Assembly: GCA_010279815.1 (NCBI GenBank)
Contig: QEOQ01000462.1
Span: 101,619 to 165,618 of the forward strand
From: Brachionus plicatilis
Taxonomy: Eukaryota; Rotifera; Eurotatoria; Ploima; Brachionidae
Length of the DNA stretch: 64,000 bases
Reading direction: 5' to 3'
The notes under the pieces were generated by a model. The model saw only the letters and a program-made list of their open reading frames with translations, was not told the DNA's origin and made no database searches. The position numbers and the translations under genes were made by a program. This document shows, one piece after another, positions 46,890 to 56,697 of this stretch (positions within the stretch are counted from its first letter, which is position 1; each line of letters begins with the position of its first letter).

Positions 46890-47059
46890 CACAGCAGGGT
46901 CACACCGTTCAACGTTTGCCATTGCAAGATATACCAATACAAAAAATTTACAAAATACTTCAACAAGTGTTAGTACGCCAGTTGTTTACAACAAGAATGG
47001 TTCAGTTAGAAAGCCAATAGGAAGAAAGAAAGGTTATACGAATAAATCGAAACAATAAT
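46890..47059 (+). pseudogene. short C-terminal remnant with basic GRKKG tail
   Basis: The frame ending at TAA 47057-47059 reads STSVSTPVVYNKNGSVRK then PIGRKKGYTNKSKQ. The basic, AT-hook-like end recalls the remnants at 978-1229 and 43802-43900. Upstream it meets a stop at 46865. Probably transposon-derived. Confidence 0.25.
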
Positions 47060-47227
47060 TTTTTTTTTAATTTTTTTATTCTCTTTTTTATCTTAAATTT
47101 TTAAATTTGAATGCCGGGTCAATAATTAAAATTAAACTTTTTTATTATATTTAATATTTTTTTTTACCATTACTCTAACGTCGCATCTATAAAATAAACT
47201 CAATCAATATTTTTTATATTAAATTTT

Positions 47228-48011
47228 CTCAAAGTCCTCCAAAAGCTGAAAATCACTGAATTCAAAAAATGCTGATTTTGGACCATACTTGGCCAGCAAA
47301 CTGTTAGCATACTTTACAATATTATAACTGTCTTGGGTTAGTGATCATTCAATTGAATTATTACACTTGGACTCTTTTTCAGGCTTAAATGTGAGAAATT
47401 TGCTGGTAGGGTATTTTCTTGGCAAAATAAATTCATCAAAGTCATAATTTGTAAGGTAGTCGTATTCATACTTTGCATTGAACAAACAATCATTCATGTT
47501 CACTCGATTGACTGCATATTCAACAGAAAGATCTTTTAAGTAGCCACCAATAAACTTTTTATGATTTTCTGCACAAGAATTTAACTCACGGCTAAAAAAA
47601 TGGTTGTTTGGATAAAGTTTTACATTTTTGACCGAATATTTGCAGACATCTTTGAATTTTGTTTCCAGTGGTCCGCATTTGCCTAATCTTCAAAACATCA
47701 TAAGCTGAAATACTAAAAATTTTTTCTTTTGTTTTAATTAAACATTTTAAGTTTTTTATATTTAAATTTCCATTAAAAAATATAACCGTTTCGATTATGT
47801 GTGTTTTAAAGTCATGTTTGCTAACAATCGAGGAATATTGGCACACTCTGCCATTCGATGTCCACTCATGAATTAATGATGATTGACTATGTTGAAATAA
47901 ATTATAAGAATCAATTTTTTGCTGTTCATAAAAATAACTGTTTTTAGAATAAAATAAAACGACAAACACAGAAAGGAGAGCTAGGATTTTAAACAAATTA
48001 TTAAATTGCAT
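47228..48011 (-). pseudogene. GT92 glycosyltransferase pseudogene, truncated and frameshifted
   Basis: The ATG and first 113 codons are as in the gene at 61697-63298, including the membrane anchor. The 365-bp deletion is not a multiple of three, so after QMRT the frame shifts and stops at 47592. The catalytic DFDEFILPR region survives further on in another frame. The last 150 codons are missing. A secreted or membrane-bound stub without the catalytic domain would be the only product. Confidence 0.9.
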
Positions 48012-48713
48012 TTTTTTTCTTTTTTTCTAAATTGTTTAATACTTTTTTCTTTATATCTAAAATTTTAATCAGCTATAAAAAATTGTGATAAATATTTTTT
48101 TTATTCTAAAAATACAATCAGCTACAATTTATTAAATAATTAATTAAATTAGGAAAATAAAGGAAATATAGTGAGAAATTTTTCACTTTTTGTATCTAAT
48201 TTAATTTTAATTTTAGCCTTAGGACATTAATTCTTAGAATAAATAAAACATAAAAATTTTATATAAAAATTTAAATTTGTGCATATTTTTCAAACGAATA
48301 CTTAGTTCTGCATAAACTCTGCAATCTATTGCAAATTTTAATGAAACATTTTTTGATCATGTGCAGTTTACAGAAAATTGCAAAGTTTTTGCAGAGCTAA
48401 GAATTCGTTGGTACAAATTCTTACAAAATTTAAAAAATTAATAGAGAACATTTTTGCACAATTAGAAAAAAATTTAACTTTATTTTTTTTAGTACTGTAA
48501 TTATTGTAGTAAAATTTTACATTGCCATTTTTTTCCTAGGTAGAAAGTAAGGGAGTTTTTAAAATAAATCTAAATCTCCAATTTGAATTTTATGATCAGT
48601 TTTTGATGCCCAAAATTTTTATATATTAATTATTATATTAATAATACTTAATACAATTAGTGCAGAAGTACATTTTAGATTTTAACATACTAAAAATTCA
48701 CATTGCCGAAAAA
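47228..48713 (-). repeat. direct duplication of the GT92 locus (broken copy)
   Basis: These 1486 bp match 62150-64000 base for base except for about four substitutions I could see and one 365-bp deletion. The deletion joins parent positions 62594 and 62960 through a shared GGT. The match reaches the end of the window, so the duplication is longer than can be seen. It begins abruptly at 47228. Divergence this low means a very recent event, gene conversion, or an assembly artefact such as two haplotypes placed side by side. Confidence 0.9.
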
Positions 48714-49095
48714 ATTTAGGAGTTCTAGATCTGGATAAGTTTAATTAGATTTTAAAATTTTAAATTATATAAAATTTAAACAATAGTATTAACAAAAAAA
48801 GTTCGATGACCAACAAAAAAAACTTCATTTCACATTTAATAATTCAAGATTCAAAAGTTTAACAATTAGCACAAAATTTTATTAATAAATATATTTTTTT
48901 TATTGAAATATAAAAAATTGGGAATGTAAATTTTTTAATACAATAATTACAGTACTAAAAGAAAAAAAGTTAAATTTTTTTCTAATTGTGTAGAATTGTT
49001 CTCTATTAATTTTGTAAATTTTTTAAAAAATTGTACAAACAAATTCTTAGCTTTTTTCAAAAACTCTGCAATTTTCTGTTCTTGTACTTTTTAAA
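48290..49095. repeat. two half-MITEs facing each other
   Basis: 48320-48527 is the right half (tgcagagctaagaattcgtt ... gtactgtaattattgtagta) and 48917-49090 the left half (tacaataattacagtactaa ... caaaaactctgcaatttt) of the family seen complete at 53187-53538. The first half is also within the duplicated segment and recurs at 63606-63813. Confidence 0.55.
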
Positions 49096-51071
49096 ATCTC
49101 TGGATAGAATTGAGAAAAAAAAAATTTCTTGATTAAACATTGAACAAGCCAATAAAGGAAAATAAAAATGAATAATAATTATTTTTTAAATGTCAAACAC
49201 TTTTATTTATCACATCTTTCTAATTTTTTATTTTATTTACCATTTAAGTGTGTTATTAATTTATTTTTAAAGTAAAATAAAATTGGTAAATTAAAATTTT
49301 TGATCAAATTTAATTTTTCAAATTTGGTCAACATATTTTAGATGCGCAGTTAAATTATAATACATTTATTACAAATTAAAATCTCTTTTCATTAATTTTA
49401 AAATTAAAGTTTTGAAATGTTATGAAAATTTAAAAAATCTGCGATAAAATTAATTACGCATTTAAAAATGTTCTAATTATGTATTTGAAAAATGAAATTT
49501 GATCAAAAATTTTACTTTGCCATTCTTTTCATATTTAAAAAAATATTAAGATTATCATTTTGAAACACCATTCTAAATACTGAGCAAAAAAGTCAACTTA
49601 AAAAATTTAAAAAAAAAATATCTTGTAATATTTAATCTCTTTGACTAAGCTTAATTTAATAAAAGAAAAATTTTCAATCGTATTATTAAATTAAAATAAT
49701 ATTTTCACAAACTCAATTCCTACATCTTCAACAAATTTAAGATAATTATACACATGAGCTTTAACTTATGAAATTAAAATCGCAATGATAGTTAAATTTT
49801 TTGATTTTAGAAAAGTTAAATTTAATCAGCTAAAAAAATAATGAAATAATTAACACAATTACAATTTTATTTAAATAATTGTATTGTTAATAAATTAATA
49901 GGTCTAAATTGTTAAATTTACGACAAAATCTAATATATTAAATTCTCAAAAAAAATTATGACTTACACAATTCAATTCAATCGAAAAGACTAGTGTCATA
50001 CCCATTTAATGGTCGATTGAATCCTTTTATCATTTAAAAATAAAATAGTTTAAAATTTAAATTAAATTTTTGAAATAAATTACAAAATTTTACAAAATAC
50101 AAGTTTACATTTTTTTAAAATTCTTCTACAAAAATGATTGGAATTTTGTTCTAAATTTTTTATAATAAAAATTTGTTAAAAAATTTTGAATAAAAATACA
50201 CAAACGTACTCTCCATATGATCCTTTAACTTGCCTTTTGATGTAATATAAAACAAACTACTGTTCCTCTGGTCATACTCAACTGTTTTTTGAGCACTATT
50301 TCTTGAAAGCGATGCTTTTAGGCTAATCTTTTTTATTTATTAATTTAAATTATCATTAAATGCCTTTAATTAAAAAAAAAAAAATTATCTAATTATTCTT
50401 AATTGATTCTTCCAAAATCTTAATCTTGAAACTTAAAAGACAAATTTTAAATTCACATTAATTCTAAATCATCCAAATTATGGCCAAAAAACAATTTAAA
50501 TTTTGAATTTAAAAATACTGATTTATATTTAATTTTTACTTCATATAAAATCTTTTAATCTATTTCAAGATTATAAAATTAAGTTTGAAACAATTAATCA
50601 TTTTTTATTAAAAAAATTGATAAAAATTTTTTTGTTTTTTCAAATCTAATTTTTTAAATATTGATTTTAATTTTACATTTGTTTATTTTGCCAAATTTAT
50701 ATTTTTTAACTTCACTTTTAATTTTTTAAACAAATCAAAACTTCCAAAAAAATTATTAAAAGGTAAAAAACTAGTATTAGAAATTGCACTAAAAGAACTA
50801 AGCGAAAAAAAATAATTTTAATCTAAAAAATTATAAGTTTTATTTCTTAAAATAATTCCAAAATAGGCCCAAAACAAAAAATTGATTGGGTCGATTGTTA
50901 ATATTACATACCATTCCAAGAAAGCTGTTTAAATATTTTGTTGTTTTTAGCTAGGAAAAATTTTCTCTATTTTGACGATATTTTATAGTATAAAACAAAA
51001 TAGAAACAATTTTCTTTACTTAACTATTAATTTTTGATGAATAAAGTTTTTTTTCAAATTTATTAATTAAA
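49096..51071. other. gene-free stretch upstream of the fucosyltransferase-like gene
   Basis: AT-rich DNA. No ORF, repeat or RNA gene can be supported. Confidence 0.4.
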
Positions 51072-52187
51072 ATGAAATATTTAAGAATATTTTTTGTTTT
51101 AGTTATTTTTTCTGTAATAATCATAAAATCATCAATTACGACAATATATCAGAAGAAATTTCAATCGATTAGACTTTTAAAAAAAAAGGAATATTCTATT
51201 CAATATGAATGTCTGCAATCAGATTTGTGTGGTGGCTGGGCAGATCGTCTCAAAGGAATCCTATCCACTTATGCCTTCTCTTTGATAACAAACAGAAAAT
51301 TTGTCATCAAAATCACCAAAAACTGCGATTTGGAGAACATTTTGGTGCCAAATAAAATTGACTGGAAATACGATAAATCAGAAAAGTACCAAGCTAATGA
51401 AACAAAAGTTCTCAGCTATCGATGGAATTTCAATCTCAATGAAGTTTTTAGCAAGGAAAAAAATTTATTTTCAGAATACAAAAATGTGAGCTTGTTAATC
51501 ATCAAAGCAGGATTTATGTTTTCTGATCCAATTGCCGAGAATGTTTTCCTAAAATCAAAAGTTGAAAAACTTGGATATAATCAATCAAGATTCAAAATAG
51601 TCTATCAATTTCACAATTGGTATAAAGAGCTTTTTCAACTGAATGCCGAAATGCAAAATAAATATGAAATATTTACCAAGAAAATAAAGCCTGACCGAGA
51701 TACCAAATTAATTTGCGCACAGATCCGAATGGGTGATCCTGGAAGTCAGTCAGAACTAAGCAAAAAAGTTTCACTTGAATTTTGGAATTTCATACAGAAT
51801 AATTTCTTAATAAATGATAACAATTCATCCAGATATGTAATCTATGTAACATCAGATAGAGAAGAAGTGAAAAAAGAAGCAAAAAAATTTTTCACAAAAA
51901 ATCAAGTTTTCTACATGGACAAATCGAGTAATCATGTTGATCTCAGTTCTAATTGCAAAAATACTGAAAATGTGATAGTTGATTTTCATGTAATGCAAAA
52001 TTGTGATATTGGAATTGTAAGTCATTCTGGTTTTGGGATATTAGGTCTATGGAACCGTCCTAATCCGTTCGAGAATCTTTTTGTATATACCAACAAAAAT
52101 CAATCTGATCTAAAAAAAAGTTACTGGAATAGGAGAAATATGTTTTTCAAAAAATATACAAATTTAGATGATATTTTTTTTACATAG
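51072..52187 (+). CDS. fucosyltransferase-superfamily protein, type II membrane, intronless
   Basis: The 371-residue protein has an anchor at about 5-24 and then a lumenal domain. CGGWADRLKGILSTYAFSL at 53-71 matches the N-terminal glycine/arginine loop of GDP-fucose-dependent (GT11/GT23/GT65/GT68-type) enzymes. ICAQIRMGDPG at 214-224 corresponds to the HxR-type peptide motif I that binds GDP-fucose, with Gln in place of His. VIVDFHVMQNCDIGIVSHSGFGILG near the C-terminus fits the third conserved block (status of an amino acid-rich loop before the nucleotide site). The exact acceptor is unknown. Several N-glycosylation sites are present. The gene is a single exon, as are the GT10 exon and GT92 gene here. 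Base usage is AT-rich like its neighbours. Confidence 0.75.
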   Translation: MKYLRIFFVLVIFSVIIIKSSITTIYQKKFQSIRLLKKKEYSIQYECLQSDLCGGWADRLKGILSTYAFSLITNRKFVIKITKNCDLENILVPNKIDWKYDKSEKYQANETKVLSYRWNFNLNEVFSKEKNLFSEYKNVSLLIIKAGFMFSDPIAENVFLKSKVEKLGYNQSRFKIVYQFHNWYKELFQLNAEMQNKYEIFTKKIKPDRDTKLICAQIRMGDPGSQSELSKKVSLEFWNFIQNNFLINDNNSSRYVIYVTSDREEVKKEAKKFFTKNQVFYMDKSSNHVDLSSNCKNTENVIVDFHVMQNCDIGIVSHSGFGILGLWNRPNPFENLFVYTNKNQSDLKKSYWNRRNMFFKKYTNLDDIFFT

Positions 52188-52319
52188 TCTTTTTTTTTAA
52201 TTCTTTCAAATGATATTTGATTTATTCACAAAATTTTTGACTATTTATTCTTTTTATCTAAATTTTTTATTGTTTCACCAAAAATAAAGAAGCAAAAAAA
52301 AAATTTATTTAGATCTCTA

Positions 52320-52415
52320 TTTATTTATTTAGAAAATAATTTAGGAAGAGTTTTTCTAGGGCAGTTCTGAATGGCGATGCCTTATTTTCAGCCCAAATGG
52401 TTGCAATATAATTAA
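52320..52415 (-). repeat. possible LINE 3' end
   Basis: On the minus strand a stem (gggctgaaaataaggcatcg, then ccattcagaactgccc) precedes AAATAAATAAATAG. The form resembles the 3' hairpin plus (AAAT)n at 38860. Low certainty. Confidence 0.3.
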
Positions 52416-53186
52416 AATATTTATTAAATATATGTGTACAATTAGGGTAGAAAGTAAATATTTATATTGGATTTACATTGTTAAATCAAATTTTTGGTAA
52501 GAGTATGGAGTGTTTAGGATTGATTTTCTATTTATTTTTCTTGATTTTGAACAAAAAATAAAAAAATAAAACAATTTTTTTATTAAAAAAAAGAAACTTT
52601 TTACTAATTACTAATTAAAACTTATATTTTTAATTTTCAAAAAAAAAAAAACAATATTAAATCAACATTTAAAAGATCGGCTTTCTCTGATTCTTTAAAT
52701 AATATTGAGATGTCATTTTATCGTTCTTGGCTCATTGAACTCTTTAAATATTTTTCAATCCTCTTTGAGATATAAAGAGGCCCTTCTTTATTTGCATTTG
52801 AAATGCTCTAAATAAAAATATTTTTGAAAATAAGAATAAAAATGTTTGATAAGCAAATAAAATTTTTAAGAATTTAGATATGTCAGAATAATTTTTTAGA
52901 TATTTTTTTAATTTTAAATCATCTTATTAAAATTGTTGATGTTTCAGAAATTTTTTAAAATTAATTATATTATATCAAGCTATTCTCAGTTGGTCGAACA
53001 ATTGATAAAAATATATAAAGCGAATAATAGAAAGTGAAAAAAAAACTTAAATGTAAAAATAAAAATTCAAAAAAATAATTTTACGAAAATTAGGCTAAAT
53101 CCAAAGTCTGACATAACTTTGTTTGGCATTAGATATTAGAATCAAAAAAATTAGAATTATTGCCGATAATCTAGTTGTAATCAGAG
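52416..53186. other. gene-free stretch
   Basis: AT-rich, no feature supported. Confidence 0.4.
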
Positions 53187-53538
53187 GCAATGTGAAATTT
53201 TAGTACAAAAATTACAGTACAAATAGTAAAAACTTTATAATTTTTTTTCTAATTGTGCAAAAATGGTTTTGCAAAAAGTACAATATTGTACAAATTTTGT
53301 ACAAAAGAATTCCAAGCTCTGCAAAAACTCTGCAATTTTCTGTAAAATGCACACCATCAAAAAATCCTTGATTAAACTATGCAGTAAATTGCAGAGTTTT
53401 TGCAGAGCTTGGAATTCTTTTGTACAAAATTTGTACAATATTGTACTTTTTGCAGAACCATTTTTGCACAAATAGAAAAAAAATTATAAAGTTTTTACTA
53501 ATTGTACTGTAATTTTTGTACTAAAATTTCACATTTCC
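53187..53538. mobile_element. 352-bp MITE, type member of the CTGCAAAAACTCTGCAAT family
   Basis: The inverted arms run about 150 bp (gcaatgtgaaattttagtac / gtactaaaatttcacatttc). Inside are gtacaatattgtacaaattt and gaattccaagctctgcaaaa with their exact complements. TAATCAGAG and TAATCAGAT flank it, an 8-of-9 target duplication, again MULE-like. The internal ORFs on both strands are products of the palindrome, not genes. Confidence 0.8.
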
Positions 53539-53998
53539 TAATCAGATTAATTTGCAAATACCCAATACAGTTATTTATTATTTTCAGTTTTCAATTATTT
53601 TTAAATATCTTTTATTACATATTGGATAAAAGATCAAAATAGATTTTAAGATAATGAATTATGAAAAATATTCAGTTTTTTTTTGTTAAATAAATAAAAC
53701 AGGCTTATATTGTTTAATAGTTTATTAAAGTCTAAAATAGAAAGTGGCCACTCTTTGGCAAAAGCTTAGTATGTTAAATATAAGAGAGAGAGAGAGAACA
53801 AATAATAATTTCATTGAAAGAAATAATGAATATGTTTCTCATTTAAAATGTTACTAATTATACAAGACTAAAACAAGTGCCGTACGCAAAATGTTGTTTG
53901 TTACCACTGCATTTAGGATCGGCATCTAAATGTAAAATTTCAAATAACAGTCATCAAGAATTGACAGTGTGTTAGTCACGTGACGACACTTCAATTAT

Positions 53999-54502
53999 AG
54001 TCAGCTTTTGTTAATCCGGCCAAATTCGGAAAATATTTTTTTGACGTATTGTCGAAACTGCCGAACTCTCGAAAGTCCGATATAAGAGGAAAATTTAAAT
54101 CTTACCGGATTAAATAAAAAAATGTTTTACAAAACAATTTACATAAAATTGTTAAAAAATTTAACAAAAATAAAATTCTAATAACGGATTAAAAAATTTT
54201 TGATTTAATTCATTTTAAAATAGTCAACAATGTTCGATTGTTTATTATTTTTATCAATGAAAAAATCTATTCATTCAGATATGTAATTTTTTAGCGACAT
54301 TTACAAACATTTTTGGCCGAATTAAAAATCCAAAAATATAAATAATTTATAAAGAAGATGTCAGTTGTCTTAGCCGAATTATCGAATTATATACAAGCTT
54401 TTATAATGCTTTTTTTAAGAAAGAGAAAGGGAAAATGAAAAATTATTCGGCAATCGAATTTGTCGAAAAATCAAAGACCGGATTAACGAGGGTTGACTGT
54501 AT
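53999..54502. mobile_element. pogo/Tigger-like MITE
   Basis: The right terminus on the complement reads CAGTCAACCCTCGTTAATCC, flanked by TA. The left reads TAGTCAGCTTTTGTTAATCC. TA duplication and CAGTC...CGTTAATCCGG ends are characteristic of pogo/Tigger-like Tc1-mariner elements. The interior has no transposase frame. Confidence 0.65.
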
Positions 54503-54892
54503 ACTAATTATTATATTAATTTGCTAATGAAAAAAAACTTGTAAATTATTTTTCTACTAATATAACAATTTTCCTATTTTTAGAAATAAAAAAACTGTTA
54601 AAAAAAATATATTACCTATTAATTGATTTGCTATTCAGAAAAAAAATGTTTACTCCTAATGAAAATAAATTTACTACTCGCTAAAATATAAGCATTTTAA
54701 AATGAATTAAATATTTCAAAAATTTTTTAATCCGTTATTAGAATTTTATTTTTGTTAAATTTTTAAACAAATTTATGTAAATTGTTTTGTAAAACATTTT
54801 TTTATTTAATCTGGTAAAATTTAAATTTTCCTCTAATGTCGGATTTTCGAGAGTTCGGCAGTTTCGACAATACGTCAAAAAAATATTTTCTA
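54028..54892. repeat. long inverted repeat overlapping the Tigger-like MITE
   Basis: 54034-54222 (acgtattgtcgaaactgccg, ctctcgaaagtccgatataa, aataacggattaaaaaattt) is the complement of 54700-54882, about 90% identical over 190 bp. The right arm lacks a TIR of its own, so it may be a second, inverted, partial copy of the 53999 element. Confidence 0.65.
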
Positions 54893-55690
54893 GTGTGTGC
54901 TTTTTGTGTCTGAACGATAAGCTTTTCGAAAAGCAGTCAAAAATATTATTTCACAAATAACAAAATCCGATATTGTGGCGCACTTAACAAAGCAAGGAAT
55001 CGCTCAAAGTCCAATATATAGTTTGACCAACGATCAACATTAAAATTGGAGATCCTCTACTAAATTTTCTTAATCTTTTTACAGATTGAAAAAAAATTAA
55101 GTATTAAAAAGTTATGGTCTTTTTTAGGTTTTTGTGCATCTATATCCACGAATGCTTGAATAAACGCCTTCTCCCATTTGAACATGATTATCATCAAGAT
55201 CTTGACTAATTTTTTTGGCCTGACTTAGCATCTTCTTATTTTAAATGTATATGCGTTTTATTAACTTTTGAAATTTCATGTTTGAGTTTCGTTTTTTGTA
55301 GATTAAAGGAAAATTTAATATTTTTATTTTTGTTCAACTTGTTGTCAATAGAAAATTAAGAGAGAATATTATTCTGGAAAAAATTATATATTTTTTGGAT
55401 TTTTTTTAATATTTAATCCCTTAAAATAATTCTATAAAAAGTTTAAAAAAATTTCAACATTTAAAATTTTTAAATTAAGAAATTTTTTAAAAAATAAATA
55501 AGCATTATTTAAAAAAAAATTTAAAAGTGAAAGCCAGAATTTAATTTCAAAATTGAAAGATGATAATTTTTTAAATAAAAAATTTCAATTTAAAAATTTA
55601 TTAGAGTCAATTGATTTGAGCTTTTGGTTATCTTTTTTTCAAACTATATTTAACTTCAATTTTGTGCGGTAGCTAGTCATTATAATATTA
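54893..55690. other. gene-free stretch with a partial hAT-like MITE at its end
   Basis: AT-rich; from 55692 cagagttgttcaaaagtt and gacttgaacttgacttaaga show the left part of the CAGAGTTGT family, cut off by the Tigger element at 55767. Confidence 0.4.
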
Positions 55691-55994
55691 AATATAACAG
55701 AGTTGTTCAAAAGTTCCATCAAAAAGTCAAATTCTGGACTTGAACTTGACTTAAGACTTGTGACTACACTCAATCCTCGGTATAACGAACTACTTGAGCG
55801 GAAAATCTGGTATTCATTATATCGAATTTCGTTAAATCGAAATTCCCATATAAAGTGATAGGGACAAAAAAAATTTAAAACCAAATTTTATTGGTTAAAA
55901 AAACTAAAATAAAAATGCGAAAAAAAAAAAGTTAATTTTTTTGAAAGAAATCGGTAATAGATGGTTGTTTGATAAAGCTACTTGCAACTATAAA

Positions 55995-56335
55995 ATTTTC
56001 AATATTAAATAATAAATTAATTACATTAGAATTATCATCATCAGTTAGTTTATTCTATCGATTGCTTCTTTTGAGTTAATCACTTGTTTATTTGCATCTT
56101 GTTGCTCTTCAATTTCTGTATCACTGTCTTGCTCTAATGGATTGTTTGTTGCTATTGAATTGACGATTTCTGCCTCTGAGAGCATTCCGCGCGCAGCCAA
56201 ATTGCTATCTATTAACGTTGTATTCTATGGCGAGCTTTGAGTTATTTTTTGCTCATTATATTTTTTTATAATTTCTATCTTGACTTCAAAAGAGATACAT
56301 TTTCTCTTTTTGCAAACTTGGTTTTCATTCATTTT
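55995..56335 (-). pseudogene. Tigger/pogo transposase remnant: N- and C-terminal ends only
   Basis: The minus strand starts MNENQVCKKRKCISFEVK then IEIIKKYNEQKI, the first helix-turn-helix of the CENP-B/pogo DNA-binding domain. A frameshift follows, then LAIEYNVNR, which fits the next conserved step. After a jump the frame reads MLSEAEIVNSIATNNP, LEQDSDTEIEEQQD and SKEAIDRIN, matching the acidic C-terminal tail of Tigger transposases. The DDE catalytic domain is deleted. Nonfunctional. Confidence 0.7.
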
Positions 56336-56488
56336 TATCAATTAGAATTTTTAGATAAACAACAAATGGATGGATAAACGTCTTTATTTAAATAAATAAA
56401 TAAATATTGGCTCGAGCTTCCGCTCCTTTGCCAAGCTTAAATAAAATGTTTCCAAAAACAAAAAAAAAGAAATATAAAATAAAATTAT

Positions 56489-56697
56489 NNNNNNNNNNNN
56501 NNNNNNNNNNNNNNNNNNNNNNNNNNNNNNNNNNNNNNNNNNNNNNNNNNNNNNNNNNNNNNNNNNNNNNNNNNNNNNNNNNNNNNNNNNNNNNNNNNNN
56601 NNNNNNNNNNNNNNNNNNNNNNNNNNNNNNNNNNNNNNNNNNNNNNNNNNNNNNNNNNNNNNNNNNNNNNNNNNNNNNNNNNNNNNNNNNNNNNNNN
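56489..56697. other. assembly gap (209 N)
   Basis: Unknown bases at the end of the LINE ORF2/3' region. The open frame that spans it on the plus strand is an artefact. Confidence 0.95.

Noticed and set aside
53235..53475. ORFs on both strands of the 53-kb MITE
   Set aside because: They are produced by the near-perfect palindrome and repeat the same words in both directions.
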